From positions 7,292,428 to 7,356,427 of the forward strand of contig CM044961.1 of NCBI GenBank assembly GCA_024516035.1: a stretch of 64,000 nucleotides of DNA, read 5' to 3'. This DNA is from Bactericera cockerelli. Its lineage: Eukaryota; Arthropoda; Insecta; Hemiptera; Triozidae. Positions 10,401 to 25,400 of the stretch are shown in pieces (within the stretch, counting starts at the first letter, position 1; the number at the start of each line of letters is the position of its first letter). The position numbers and the translations under genes were made by a program. Below the pieces are notes generated by a model. It ran no database searches. It was not told the origin of the DNA and worked only from the letters and a program-made list of their open reading frames with translations.

Positions 10401-13400
10401 GTTTCAAGTGAAACTCTACAACCAGGTCAGATAGCTTAATAATAAATAAAAAAGGGTTGGGTGGAAGAGATTGCCACAGGTAATAACCCCGCCCTTTAGG
10501 TAGGACATTCGCTTCGTTCTTGTTTCTTGGTTCAATCTATTTATTTTTTCTTTATAATTTCATTGTATTTTTTTACTGTATATATTTTTGTCTTACCTAA
10601 TAAAGCATACTACATATTATAATAATAATAATTTCCCTCATAATTGACACTTCTCTCTCTCTCTTAGTGAAAAATATTGATAACTTTACTTAAGTACTTC
10701 CCAAGAAGGGCCTCCAAGAAGGAGTGAAATGAAAACAGTTATTTAATGATGAAGGAAAGCAGAGAAAGTTGTTCTCGCGAAGAGTTTTATTTTAGACTGA
10801 AACAAAATTCAAAACTTCGAAAAATATAAAACTGGCTGATTAGCCATACTGGCACCTCACACATGAAGGAATTACATATTATTATTCTTCTTCTTGCATC
10901 GGCAATCGTACAATCCGACACACGGCTCTCTTTAGTGTCCCGTTTTGAGTCTTAACTGATACAACTCTCACGAGTGAATCAGCACCTGGAAATACATCAA
11001 GGACTCTCCCCATGTTCCATTTAGTTGGAGGTATATTTTCATCTTTTATAAGTACTAATTCTCCTCGTTGAACATTTTCCACTGGTTTAGTCCATTTTGA
11101 TCGTTGATTTAGGCTATTTAGGTATTCTAAGGACCATCTCTTCCAGAAGTCTCTTTGAAGCTGTTGACATAGTTTCCATCTTTGAATATGAGACTTGTTA
11201 GGTATATCGGGTTCTGGAACAGATGTAATTGGTCTTCCGATAAGAAAGTGCCCTGGTGTAAGTGCTGTCAAATCATTGACATCATTTGATAAAGGAGTTA
11301 GAGGTCTACTATTAAGAACTCCTTCAATTTGAACAACCACCGTATTTAATTCTTCAAATGTCAGAGACTGTTCACCAATTGTACGCTTCAAATGACTTTT
11401 TACTGCTTTCACGCCAGACTCCCACAAGCCTCCCATATGAGGAGAGTTTGCTGGAATAAAATGCCAAGTAATTTGTTCATTAGCATAATATGCAATGAAA
11501 TCATCATTTTCTTTTAATTGTTTTTTGAACTTTTGCAATTGACTGTCACAACCTACGAAATTGGTTCCATTGTCAGAATACATGTGACTTGGTATACCAC
11601 GTCGACTAACAAATCTTCTAAAAGCTGCTAGAAATGCCATTGTTGATAAATCTGACACAATTTCAATATGAAATGCTTTCGTACTGAAACAAACAAACAA
11701 TGCTATGTACGCCTTGAAAAGAACATTATATCTCCCTCCCATTCTTCTCACTAGGATCGGACCAGCGTAGTCTACACCGCATGATGAGAAAGGAGGACTG
11801 GCTTTTACTCGTCTCTCAGGGAGATCACCCATCATTTGATGACGTTGAGCTCTACTAGGGTTAGTTCTGAAACAAGGAAAACAGTTGTGAAACACTTTTT
11901 TAGTTAAGTTCAAACCTTGAATAATCCAGTATTCTTCTCGAATGAGAGATAAAAGCAAAGTAGGTCCTGCATGACTATGTTTTTTATGATAATATTCCAC
12001 TAATAGTTTAGAAAAATTGTGGTTATTAGGTAATAAAATCTGATGTTTGGCTCCATTTGATAACTCAGCATTTTTTAATCTCCCACCAACTCTCAGTATT
12101 CCATTATTATCAATAAATGGACTCAAACTTTTGATTTTGCTATCATTTTTTACTCGACCAGTCAATTTAATCTGGACTATATCTTTTTCAAATTCATTTT
12201 TCTGTACCATTTTAATACAAATAGATTTTGCTCTTTGAATTTCATATGTATCCAGTGAATTAGCTTTATTTTTATTCTTTGAATTTATTGATGCATTTTG
12301 CGTAAATCTCAAACACCATGCCATAACATGTATCATTGTAAGAAATGAAGAATACGTTTTCCATAATTCTACTTTTGGAAATGTGTCATCTTGTGATAGA
12401 AGAGAAATTGTATTTATCTTTCTCTTTTCGACGCTAGTAGTAACAATGGCTTGATTTTTACTCTTCTCAATCACATCCGTGATATTAACATTATTTCTTA
12501 ACCAATAAGGACCATTCCACCAATTTAAATGGTTTTGTAATAAATTTGCTTGTATACCCCTTGAAGCGATGTCTGCAGGGTTTTCTTCCGATGAAACATG
12601 ACACCAAATATTTGGGTTATAAAGTTCTTGGATTTCAGATACTCTATTCGCTACGAAGGTTTTCCACGTCCTGGGTTCTTTACGCAACCAATCGTAAACA
12701 ATCATAGAATCAGTCCATGCATGACAAGAATCAAAGTTCCCATTCCAGCTTTTTTGTGTTTGAAACATGAGCTTGGCTAACAGAACGGCTGCACAAAGTT
12801 CTAGCCTGGGTAGAGAGATTTGTTTTAATGGGGCTACTCTGCTTTTTGCACACAGAAGATTGCAAGCGACTTCATTTTTATCGGAAATAACTCGAATGTA
12901 TAAACAGGCTGCATACGCAGATTCTGAAGCGTCAGAAAATCCATGTAATTCAATACGGTTGTACGACTTGAACGGTACAACATTACGACACACTTGTAAA
13001 CTATTTAAATAGTGTAGGTAAGAATGATATTTCAACCATTCAGCAGCGAAATCTCCTAAAATTTCGTCATCCCAACCTAGATTTGCTAACCATAATTTTT
13101 GAATTTTTATTTTAGCAATAACAATCACAGGACTCAATAAACCTAGAGGATCGTAGTATCGAGATATTTCTGAAATAACTAATCTCTTTGTCAATTTTTT
13201 ATCAATGTTACTGGGTGTTATGTCGTAGTATAATTTATCTGTTTTTATATTCCAATTTAAACCAAGCGTTTTTACCGATAAGTTTTCATTTTCCAAATTT
13301 AAATTTATTATTTTATCTCTAGATTGATCCGGTACTTCTGATAATACTTCCTCTCTGTTAGAACTCCACTTTCTTAGATTAAATCCACCCGATTGAAACA

Positions 13401-16400
13401 TTTCATCTAATTCATGATACAAATTAATTGCTTCTTCTGTTGTGTCAGTCCCGGTTATTAAGTCGTCCATAAAAAAATCATTCTCGGTTACTTTTGCAGC
13501 TCTCGGAAACTTGTGTTTTTCATCTTGTGCTAATTGAAATAAACACCTGACAGCAAGGTAAGGAGCTGTACCATAGGTTAGGGTATTTAGCTCATATTCC
13601 GCAAGTGAGTTTTGATCTTCATTATACCAAATTATCTTTTGAAACTTTCGATCATTTGGGTGTACCCAAATTTGTCTATACATTTTTTTCGCAATCCGCT
13701 TTTAGTATCACCTGATGCTTTCGAAATCGAATAAGAAGAGAAAAAATATTATCCTGAAGAACTGGTCCGACCATTAGTGTATCATTCACTGATAAATTAG
13801 AAGAGGATTTTGCTGAACCATCAAATACAACTCTTAAACGAGTAGTACTACTCGCCTCACGTATTATAGCATGGTGAGGAAGATAATAGTGTGGTAATTT
13901 TTCTTGCCAATCTATATGGTCGGATACTTTGTTCATATGACCTAATTTTTCATAATCTTCCATAAAATCAAAATATTGTTGTTTTTTACCTTCCTTTTGT
14001 TTCCAGTCGTTCTCAACTGCTCTTAATCTTCCAATGGCTCTGGCTTTAGTGTTACCCAACTGCTGATTTGTACATTTGAAAGGAAGCTGTACGACGTATT
14101 TCCCATCTTCTCCTCTGGTTACATGCTGGGCGAAGTGTTCTTCACAGTCCTTTTCTTCTTGTGACAGGTGTTTCATCTGTGGAATCTCTTCGATTTCCCA
14201 GAATTTTTTCAAAGAAGAATCTAGGTTCACATGTAAACAAGAAAAATCAGAGTTTGTAACATTTTCAATTTTTCCCGATATAATCCATCCGAATTTTGAG
14301 TTTTGTAAACTTGGGTATCCTTTAGGACCCTCAATTTTATCATTTTCGAGGATGGTAAAAAAATATTCTGCCCCAATAATTATGTCAATATTTTTAGAAA
14401 CATTGAAATTTGGGTCACTCAGTTTGAAATCTTTTAAGTAATTCCAATCGGTTTTATCAAATGAAACTGCGGGTAATTTATTAGTTACTTTTGGAACCAC
14501 TACAGCTTTCATCGGAATTATAAAGTCTTCCAGTCTAGATCTGATTGTCACTTCACAAATAGAATTTACATTGAATTGGTTCGATCCACCTATTCCACTG
14601 ATATTTATAGGTTTTACTTTTTTAACTTCCAATTTTAATCTTTTTACACAATCTGCTGAAATAAAACAGCTCTGGGATCCTGAGTCAAGGAGTACTCGCA
14701 CAGGTTTCAAGTTTCCATTACCATCCTTTACACTTACCACAGCTGTAGATAATAGTACTTGATGTTTAATGTTGCTTTCGAACTGGGTACAAACCGTCGT
14801 AAAATCAGTGGCTGTCTCTTCTTCGAACTCCTCAGCAGAACATGTAGACGCGACATCTTCTTCTTTATCATCTTCAGCGGCGCCGGCGTGGTGAACTTGC
14901 GAAGAAAACTGGTGAAGGAGAGAATGATGTTTTTTAGAACATATTTTACACACTGATTTTGAAGTGCACTTAATAGCAGAATGAAGGTTAGATGACAAAC
15001 AGTTAAAACACAAGTTGTGTTTTGAAACCAATGCAATTCGCTCTTTTATAGTGTGTTTTTTGAAATCAAAACACTCATAAAGTTTGTGGTTTCCTTTCTT
15101 AACACCCAAGCATGAAGAGAATGATACATGTGAAGGTGAGGTCATCTTTTTCTTGGACGAGACGCGAGACTCACTCATTTGACTTATCATGATCATATCT
15201 TCTAGGAAATCGTATAAATTAATAAGAGAAGGTAATTTCCTCTTATCAATCCTTTTTGACCATTCTAAATATACATTTTCTTCAAATTTTGATTCTATCA
15301 GAAATATGATCAAAATGTCCCAATGATCGACAATAACGCCTAGACTTTTGAGGCATTTAAATCTGTGTGCAGTGTGTTGAGAATATTTTTAAAAGAATAC
15401 ATACGATTTTCTGGGGAGTACTCAATTTCTGTGATATTTCTAAGATGATAGTTGACCGCCGAATACTTGTTGGAATAACTCTCACACAGCAATGTCCAGG
15501 CGATCTTGTAGTTCTCGGCAGCTAGCGGCAGATGCTGGATTAACCTTGCTGCTTCCTGTAGTAGCGATGTTTTTAAATACTGAAACTTTTGAATATCAGA
15601 TAGTGTTTTATTATCATGAACAAGACTTGAGAACATATCTCTAAATAAAGACCAATGTTGAATACCTCCATCAAAAGTTGGCAAATTAATAGTAGGTAAC
15701 TTAATGATTGAATGCTCAGAATTGAAAACAGGTACGGGTTCATGTGTCTTCTCTATAGGTTCTAGCTGTACTAATACTTCCTCAATAGTATGCAAGACGC
15801 TTCCATAGTACTCCTCAAGAGAGACTATATCATCATCCTCACACAGCTCTAAGATCTCATTTTGCAAAGCAAGAAGCTCATCTCTTAAGTCATTTGCACG
15901 TCTGCTCAAGACCTTAGCTTCTCTGTTTTCTATGCTGATACCATTTACCTGATTGAAGAGTTTTGTTACTCTTCCTTTTGTTACACTTCTCTTACGAATA
16001 GCAGTCTTGAGTTTTTCTGTATTCATATTTACAATGAAACACAAAAATTATATTCACTTTTACGTTGGAAAAGATTCCCGAACTACCGAAGGACCATGAA
16101 AAATATTGATAACTTTACTTAAGTACTTCCCAAGAAGGGCCTCCAAGAAGGAGTGAAATGAAAACAGTTATTTAATGATGAAGGAAAGCAGAGAAAGTTG
16201 TTCTCGCGAAGAGTTTTATTTTAGACTGAAACAAAATTCAAAACTTCGAAAAATATAAAACTGGCTGATTAGCCACTTAGTATGAGCTTAGTATGAGCTG
16301 TGTAGCAGTATTATAACTAAACAATCTATTCGACACAGATAGCTACCTCGAAACATAAGTATACAAGTAAACATTATTACAATATTAGGTATGTGCCAAG

Positions 16401-19400
16401 TTATGTATTTATTCTTTTTATGTACCTTCATCTTCTTAATATATTTATTTATTGTACCTTAATATTGTACCTATCATGTATATCAATTGATGCAAATAAA
16501 TTACAAAATTACAAATTACAAAATTACACCCCCCCAGAGCTCCATGATCCCCGCTGTCTGGGTGAGCGCGGATCACAAGAGCATCGTCTGGTGCAAGCGC
16601 CTCATCAAGGTTCTGGTCCGGACTCTGTTTGACTCTGTAGATCCCAACACCAGACACATCAGCGCCAGTGTGGCCCACCGGAACAGCGTGCTCAAGTATC
16701 ATCTGTCCGAGGTAAGTGCCTCACCCAGCCTGAGTTGTTGAGTGAAGCTCCTGTTTCATGGCTACGAAATAAAAAAGGCTGTGAAACACTCATCTTTTAA
16801 AAAAAAAAAGTTGGGCCGGATTCTGTTTGACTCTGTAGATCCCTCCACCAGACACATCAACGCCAGTGTGGCGCACCGGAATAGCGTGCTCAAGTATCAT
16901 CTGTCCGAGGTAAGAAACTCACCCAGCCTGAGTTGGGCCGGAAATGAAGTAAATTAATCGGGAGGTATAATAATGATATCGCCTTATTTATATTGCCGAT
17001 TAGGACTATTATTTTGAAGATAGAAATACTTGTTTGTTTTTTTTACAAAAAAAGGCGTGTACTTTCAAATTGTGAGATACCTTCCACTAAAGAATTGTAT
17101 TTATTTATTTTATTTTACTATCATTGTATTAAATTAAATATATGTATCTCACTTGTTCCCATCCAGAGGTTCGGTGGTAAATCATACAGGGTGGCTCAGA
17201 ATCTCGGCTCTCAGATCTTCTCCTCAGAGGGCGCCTGGCTTGAGTACTCCTCCCTACAAGGTGTTCTCGAATACAAGTCAGGTGTGCGAGAAACCACCCA
17301 CATACTCATCAAGATTCTCCCGCTGGCTTCCAATCCGCAACACGAGATGATAGCCATCGACACCATCAATGTGCCGGGGGACCACTGGTTGTTCGCATGC
17401 ACAGCGTCCGAGTTTGATGGGAAGAAGAAATTTTGGTAAGCTTTTTTTATTTCGTGGCTCAGTGGTTAAGAGCATTGGTTACTGACCCGGAGTTTGCGGG
17501 TTCAAATCCCGGCCGGAGCGGAAATTTCTGACCGAAATATTCCGTTTCCGGAATGGCATGGATGTAAAGGTAAAGTGCCCTGAAGTATTGCGAAAGCGGT
17601 TCCGGAGCACACTTACCTTTTTTTTTTTTTTTTTAAGCTTTTTTTTATTTATTATTACTTCCGAGAAATTTCTAATATTAGAAATCGGAAGTAGGTATTG
17701 TGTTCGTTTTTGTAAAAAAATAATAATATTTTTTTGCTCTGATTTTTTTCATATTTCTGGACGTTTCATAACCTCCTGAGTAACTTTTTTTTAAACAATT
17801 TTTACTAGGGGGACTATAAATATGGCTGGGGGACTATGAACAAGCAGTAGACCAGCAGTCTGGCTGGGGGACTATAAAAAAGCAGTAGACCAGCAGTCTG
17901 GCTGGGGGACTATAAACAAGGAGTAGACCAGCAGTCTGGCTTGGGGACTATAAACAGGGAGTAGACCAGCATTGGGTTGGTTGGTTCTGGGGGCCCTTGT
18001 CAATTATTATCCTCCTTGTAAAGGCAGTGTTAGCAGTGCTCAGTCGTTCCTCCACTGTCTGGCTACCATCGTTCACGATGACGCCACCCCACGACGATAT
18101 TTTACTAAAACAAAATTATAATAAGGGTTTTTTTTTAATGGGTTTAAGGTCGCTTTCAAGTACATGGTCATATCACGTTTATGTTTACAAGTAAAATATT
18201 TCATCAAAAAATGAAATAGTTACACAAAGTAGCATGAGTTACACAAAAAGTCTCAATCATATTATTATTTTTACAAATTAAAATTTTTCATCAAAAGATG
18301 AAAGAGTTTCTTTTGTATTCTATAAATCAACATTCTCTCTTATTCCATCTTCTCCTTTTTTTTTCTCTTTTTTTTTTCTTTTTTTTTCTCCCACAGTCAG
18401 GTGGGCGAGAACCTATCAGGCGAAGCTAGATTCCTTCCCAGCATTAAGGGCAAGCACCTGCGTACCTACTTAACCCTGGATGAGCTACGCAGTAATAAAC
18501 ACACCCACGTACTCATTACCATACCTCCCCACTATGAATATGTAAGTACCTATATCCTGCATAGCTGGTAGTCATGTGGTTAACCCGCTAGTCTAGTAAT
18601 CCAAGTAGCGTAGCTATCCTTTGGTTCGAATCCCACCGAGTGCACGAATTTTTCCTCATTCATTTGAGTTCGTGACCACATAATAATAAGACTCGGAGGG
18701 TTAGGTGTTAGAAAATGCTTTGAGCGTTAACCTCGCCTGGTGGTTACCTTCCTCTTATTTTACCTTTGTGATGTATTTTGTGATTTTTATTAGTATTTTT
18801 GTAGCCTCTGGTTTTTTTTTCTCCTTTTTTTTTAAGTGGGGTTTAACGTCGCTTTCAACTGCCATGGTCATATCACGACGGGGGTTTTACCCTCCATTCG
18901 CAGGAAACTCACAAACCTGCTACTCACATTGACCTCACCCAGCCTGAGTGGGGCCGGGAAAAGCCAGCGTCACGAGAATTAGAATTTGAATGGTCACCCA
19001 TCCAAGTCTTAACCTCGCTGGATGTCGCTTAACTTCGGTGTTCTGAAGGGAACCGGTGTATTCAACATGCCATCGACGCTGGCTTTTTTTTTTTTTTTTT
19101 TTTTTTTTTTTTCTCCTTTTATTATTATTATTTGTGTAAATAGAGCTCGGCTCATCAATATACAATTATACACCCGTTCTGCGGGCATTTATCATTTATC
19201 ACTGAAGAGTATTATTATAAGAAGAAAAAAAAAGTTTACTACAAAATTTTTAATAGAACAAATAAAAAAGGTAATTATTTTGAAGATAGAGATACTTTTT
19301 TGTTTTTTTTTTTTTTACAAAAAAAGGCGTGTACCTTCAAATAGTCAGATAACAATATTTTTTCTGTAACAAAACATCTCAACCGTATGATGAGAATTCA

Positions 19401-22400
19401 GAACAACTAATTTTTTTTTTTTTTTTTTCATTAACTGTTAGTAATTGTGAATTTAGATATTTTTCATCATTTTGTTTAAATTTTAATTTAACATTAACAT
19501 TTAAATTTGTATCGTGTTTTAATGTATTATGGGCTCTGCTCGTAAATAAATGAATCGGTACACCCGATAATTACTATTACTACTATTACTATTACTAACA
19601 TTAACCCTGGTTTGTTCTCGCTCCTCAGTTTCGCATCTCGTACGACATCTACCGGCCGCAGGATTCGAATCTCGTCCGTCTCTCTTCTCTCTCTCCCCCT
19701 CCTCTCCTCGTTTCTCCCTCCCCTCTCCCCCCTCTCATTCTCTCTCTCTCCCACGACCGGCTGTCTCTCTCGCACACGCTCATTCTGGACCACATGCAGT
19801 ATGTGTGGCTGGCCGTGCGCATGCGCATGATACCTCATTGTGACCCCGCCCATTCGTACCATCAGAGTGTTGCTACGGTGCGTTAAAGGGTTAATTTTTT
19901 GTACAATAATTTCAGTATCGTTTTTACTTCTGAAATGTTTTAAAAAAATGTAGGTTTTTTTATAGTAATTTCAGCATGTATATTGTATACTAAATTTTGT
20001 TACTTCTTGGAGAAAAAAATCTCTTTCAACAAATACTTAAATGATGATTGATGGAACCTACCATCAATTTTAGATCTGGTGCTAAATTTAGCCTTTAGAT
20101 CCTAGACTATGGGTAACAAAATCTGTATGGAATGTAAAAGGATTTGAAGTTATTTTTTCTATAGCCAAAGAAACTATCTAAATTTCGCCCTATCTCCCCA
20201 CCTGACTTACACCTACCTGACTCACCTGACATAGGTTCATCCTACATACATGTACATAGAGTGTCAGAGGAAGACGTTGAAAGAGAGATTAAGAACATGC
20301 CCACGAATAAACCTGCAGGTCCGGATGGTATTCCTCCGATATTCTTCAAAAAATGTCTGAAATCTATAATTAAACCCCTAACTTATATTATTAATGTTTC
20401 CTTAAAATATTCTCACTTCCCTTCAAAACTCAAAGTAGCTGTCATTACACCCGTACCTAAGAAGGGATCCTGCACTGACATCACAAATTTAAGGCCTATT
20501 TCAAACTTAAATGCTATCGCGAAAATTTTCGAGGGGTTGATTTACTCAAAAATATCTAAAGACGTGTTTTCAATGATATCAAAAAATCAACATGGTTTTA
20601 TCGCCGGTAGATCTACGGTGTCAAATCTTGTCGAGTTTTGCCATTATACTTCGACAGCTATGGCTGAAAATAAGCAGGTCGATGTCATATATACGGACAT
20701 TCAAAAATGTTTCGACCAGATATTTCATTGTGCTATTATAAATAAATTACGAACATCCGGTTTCTCCCCACCCCTCGTAACACTCTTGAGCAGCTACCTA
20801 GTTGATAGATCGAACCATGTGACCTGGACGGACTCTGACGGATATAAAAAATACACCTCCCATCCATTCACACCTCCATCAGGAATCGCTCAGGGATCAA
20901 AGCTAAGCAGCCTCCTATTCATCTTGACGTACGACGACCTTAAACATCATATATCACACTCACAATACAAACTCTACGCTGACGACCTAAAACTTTACAA
21001 AACTATAAACAACACATCTGACTGTGACCTACTTCAAAATGACCTGGACAATTTACACCACTGGCTCAACTCTATCGGTCTCCATTTCCATCCTAATAAA
21101 TGTGCCAAAATGTCCTACACATACCGAAGAGAAAAAGTTAACTATACATACAGGGTCGATAATATTCCAACTCAAGAGGTTTTATCCACCAAAGATCTTG
21201 GTATGACCTTTTGTAATAACTTGAACTGGGATGAACACATTGAAGTAACTACCAAAAAAGCTCTCTCTATCTTAGGCTGTATTATCAGGCACTGCTCTCC
21301 CATTGACGATGTAGATGCAATACTTTTACTTTATAAATCCCTAGTCCGTTCAGTGCTTGAATACGGTTCGGTTGTATGGTGCCCCCAAACTCAGGTTGAT
21401 AAGGGAAGGATAGAAAGAATCCAAAAGAAATTCGTCAGATACCTGTTTCATAAATTAAATGGTTTTTACCCCTTGTATCCCAACTACATCAATTATGAGA
21501 CACTCAATTATGAGTCAATGGGAAGAAAATCTTCCCATTGACTCAGTAAACACAAGATTTAACGAGACCCTGATAAATCTTATTAAAAAAATACTTAATA
21601 ATGAAATAGACAGCCCATATCTAGTATCTAACATTAACATAAAAGTACCCATCCCAGGACTGCGTCCCAATTCATCCACTTTCTTTGCTCTGCCAAACTC
21701 GCGAAACAACCATTATCTGAAATCACCCATTTATGCAGCAATGAATCACTATAATAATTTAGATACAAAACCTGACATCTTTTAAACATTTCAGTTATTG
21801 CTATATTATAATCAATTAGAATTATAAATATAGTGTTGAAATTATGTAAAAAAAAAAAAAATAATCAAATTTTATCTGGCTGGGGGACGTTAAACAGGGA
21901 GAAGACCAGTGTCTCGCGAGAGGACTATAAACAGAGAACAGACTAGCCAACCCTTACAAGCCAGGCTAGCCTGCAGTTTCCTAAGGGTTTAATGGCTTAT
22001 AAAGAAAAATCTATGTTCTCATGATGGTTGATCGCACATAGAAATATGTGGTTCAGGATGAGTCAACTTTGAAATAAAGTTGGCTGGAGACCATCACTCA
22101 ACCCTCCAGCTGTAGCCAAGCTGGCTACAACAACAACAATATCAAATTTTATGGACATTCCGACCTCAAATTAACCCTTTGCAGGTCCGCGTGCCCTGGA
22201 GTAACCAGAACACCCACCACGTCATCTGGCGCAACGTGTCCTCTCACACATTCCCCATCAGTCTGTATGACCCCCGGCCCGGCCCCTCCAGGGACCAAGT
22301 CTCGGTCACCTTCGAGCTGGACCCTAGCTGTCGCTATCTGGTCACGTGAGTATAGCTCTTTTATGAATAACTAGTGGGCTGTCGCCCGCTTTGCGAGCCG

Positions 22401-25400
22401 AGGCATGGCCCGCAATGCAAAAAATCCTTTTTCGCCAATGACAGGTGTTGTAGTCTGAATTTCGAAAAATCCCGTCTAATAGCCGAGTTTATCACAACTC
22501 CACCAATCACTGATTCGCCAACCACCCTCGAATCTCGAGGGTTCACGAATTCACCAATCGGGTTTTATCACGAAAATTCAAGCTCGAGTTCGCGAATCAT
22601 GATTGGCGTTACGGCAACATCGCAATTATACGAAAACTCTCATAAAAGCCTCTGATTTTTCGAAAATTGCGATGTTGTTTTGTTAACTTTTTATATTTTG
22701 AATACTAACATTTCTGAAAGCATTTTGAACGTTTTTTTTTGTGTCGTTCACATGGTCATTTCATAAGTTTCATATTGATCAATGATCATTTTGTGTGACT
22801 TGGGTTCAATTCTCAGCAGGGCAAGATATAATAAATTACCTTATGAGTAAGAATGCTGTTTCAATGTGACTATCAGGGATGGAATTATGGTCAAAATAAG
22901 ATATTGGGACAGATGGTGATCTCGGTTTTATTCCCAGCAGGGAAGAAATTTTTCTGCCCTATGTCCACTGTATTTCCATCACGTTTTCATTAATGTTGTG
23001 TACTAGAATTATAATTATAATTCTCATACCTAGCTGTTTAAGAATTCTAAATATTATCAAACACCTCGGCCGAGGTGTGAAGAACGCCAATACAAAGAAA
23101 GAGACAGCCCGGCAGAGTGTAAGGTTACGGAAAACATAGTTCCCATGCATTTCATGTACTTTCAGCCAGCGAGGTTTTCAGCAGGAGTTTGTACATACTG
23201 GTGTGGAGAGATGATATAGGACCTGCACTCATACCCAGAGTCACCAAGAAGTTTTAGTACATGTGTTTTAAAGTCTAAGGGCGGAATTAATAGACGTTTT
23301 TGTAATACCTCTGTGGCGCTAAGTCACGGATTGCGTACTGTGTAAGATAGGGAAAACCGACACTTACCAACGACTTAAGTTATTGATGTTGTCTATTAAT
23401 TACGCCCTAAATCTTGTAGGAACTGAGATTCGGACAAATTCAGAATGTTCCCGAATGAGCTTTTATCTTCCTGGGATTAGCTCGTTTTCAGGAAATATCA
23501 TATAGACTTAGAAATTCAAATTGTGGTGAAGCACAAGCAGAAAAAGCACAGGTGAAGCACAGAGCAGAAAAATTCCTGCCCCGCTGGGGATCGAACCAAG
23601 GTCACCATGCGTGCAATGCCTAGCGCTAAATCATTGGGCAACGGTGACTACTCACAAATCGCTTCTCGGCCTTTTGGTTAAGATGTAATATCACAAAAAT
23701 AAGTATTAATTAATTAATTTTAATAGCAATCGCGTGATAATGGCCAGTTTGAAAAATTTTCAAGTATTTTTTTAGGAATAATTCAAATTTATTTCAGTCT
23801 TTATTACAAAACTTTTATAAACTTAGCACATCAGGATAAGATGACAGGTTTATGAAGAACAAGGACAAGGATAATTAAATAATGGGCAAAAAAATAAAGA
23901 TGTCATGAAGATAAACAAGTACCTATTTGAATTTTGAAAAACTTTTTAGGCCTTTTCAAAAATTTCTTTGAAGCCTATTTTTTCTCTGTTGAAGTTTTTC
24001 ATTTTCATTCAAGTATTTCATTTGAACTTTGATTTTTCTCATAAAATCTAGTACTGAGTTCTTCAGTGAAGGGGAGCACCATGCTCCCAATGAATAATCA
24101 TCAGTCGGTAAGACAGTACCCAAATTACAACCATCCATCTGTAGTCTCTCAAACTTCTCCCGTTCCTTCTTCCAATGACCACATTGACCAGTATATGTAC
24201 TCCCAGTATCACTCTCCTCCTACCTACTGTCCTCAATCACCAGCCTATCTTCAAGATCACGCCTATTTTAAAAATCCTCCCTCCACTCTGCATGCCCAAT
24301 CTCAACTATCCTATAGACCTGTATATCCTGTTCAACATGAACTCCCTCAACAATACTCCAGTCATCCCAATCCTACTCCAGTGAATTCCCAACACATCTC
24401 TCCAGCCCCTCCTAGTCATCCTAGTCCTGTTCATGCTACTCATCCTCATCCTACTCCAGTGAATACCCAGCACATCCCTTCAGCCTCTAGTCATCCCAGT
24501 CCTGTTCAACATAATGCTCGTAGTCACTCTTCCTCTCACCCTACTGTAGTGCATTCTTCATTAAACCCAAACAGTGTTCTAGAAAGTAATGACAATTTTA
24601 TGACAGTTACTAGGAAAGGTAAGAAGTCAAGGCCCCGTGATCACTCCATCTCATCATCTGGCAGTTGTGAAACTGTGACAAGTAATAAAAGACTTAAAGG
24701 TGGAAACAAAACCAACATCTCCAACAAAAATATTTCTAATAATATAGTGTTGCAAAATAGATTCTCACCTCTAGATAACACACAATCAACCAAAAATAAT
24801 ACTGATGTCACTGATGATGATGAGGATATTGATGTTCCACCTAGGGTTAAGGTTCCCCCTATTTTTGTTTCCAAAAAGAGTGTTACTGTTGGTGCACTCC
24901 TAACTCACCTCAAAGCTGTCAATCCAGACTTTTCACTTAGAGATAGCAAAGACTTTCTCCGCATAGATTGTGGCACCACTGATGCATTTCGTGCTTTTTG
25001 TCCTAGTCTTAATTCCAAGAATATTGAATACCACACCTATAGGTTGCCTCAAGAAAAAACAATAGATGTAGTAATAAAACATGTACCTACAGATTTTCAA
25101 GATAGTGAAATAGTAGAAGAACTAAAATCACTTGGTTTTACTGATTTCAAACTCATGAGAGTATGGGGAAAAGGCAAAAAGGCTATCCCAGTTGTATCAG
25201 TATATTTAAGCAATAATGCTAAGAACAAAGAGATATATGAACTTGATAAACTCCTCAACTGTGTTGTCTTGGTTGAACCAAAGAAAAGATCCCCAAATAT
25301 TCCACAGTGTACCAACTGTCAACTTTTCTCTCACACTAAAAACTACTGCAAGCGTTCACCTAAGTGTATGTTCTGTTCAGGTGACCATGTTTCCTCTGCT

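Larger units (their letters stand above)
10668..16275 (-). mobile_element. BEL/Pao LTR retrotransposon, antisense in a PGAP1 intron
   Basis: The element is 5,608 bp with two 179-bp LTRs that I read as identical. A 5-bp target duplication CTTAG is at 10663-10667 and 16276-16280. Next to the right (5') LTR the internal sequence begins, on the minus strand, with TGGTCCTTCGGTAGTTCG, a likely tRNA primer site. Coding order is gag (DUF1759), zinc knuckle, aspartic protease, reverse transcriptase, RNase H, integrase, DUF5641 end. This order and the 5-bp duplication fit BEL/Pao. No envelope-like gene is present. The frame is broken twice, at about 15330 and 13680. Confidence 0.96.

Noticed and set aside
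12047..13012. Plus-strand ORFs inside the BEL element
   Set aside because: They are antisense shadows of the polymerase frame.
13676..15313. Endogenous retrovirus with envelope
   Set aside because: Domain order and the end of the element show a BEL/Pao retrotransposon without any envelope-like gene.
18969..19086. 5S rRNA gene on the minus strand
   Set aside because: It is diverged, continues into a repeat body with poly-A and has a second copy with a target duplication.
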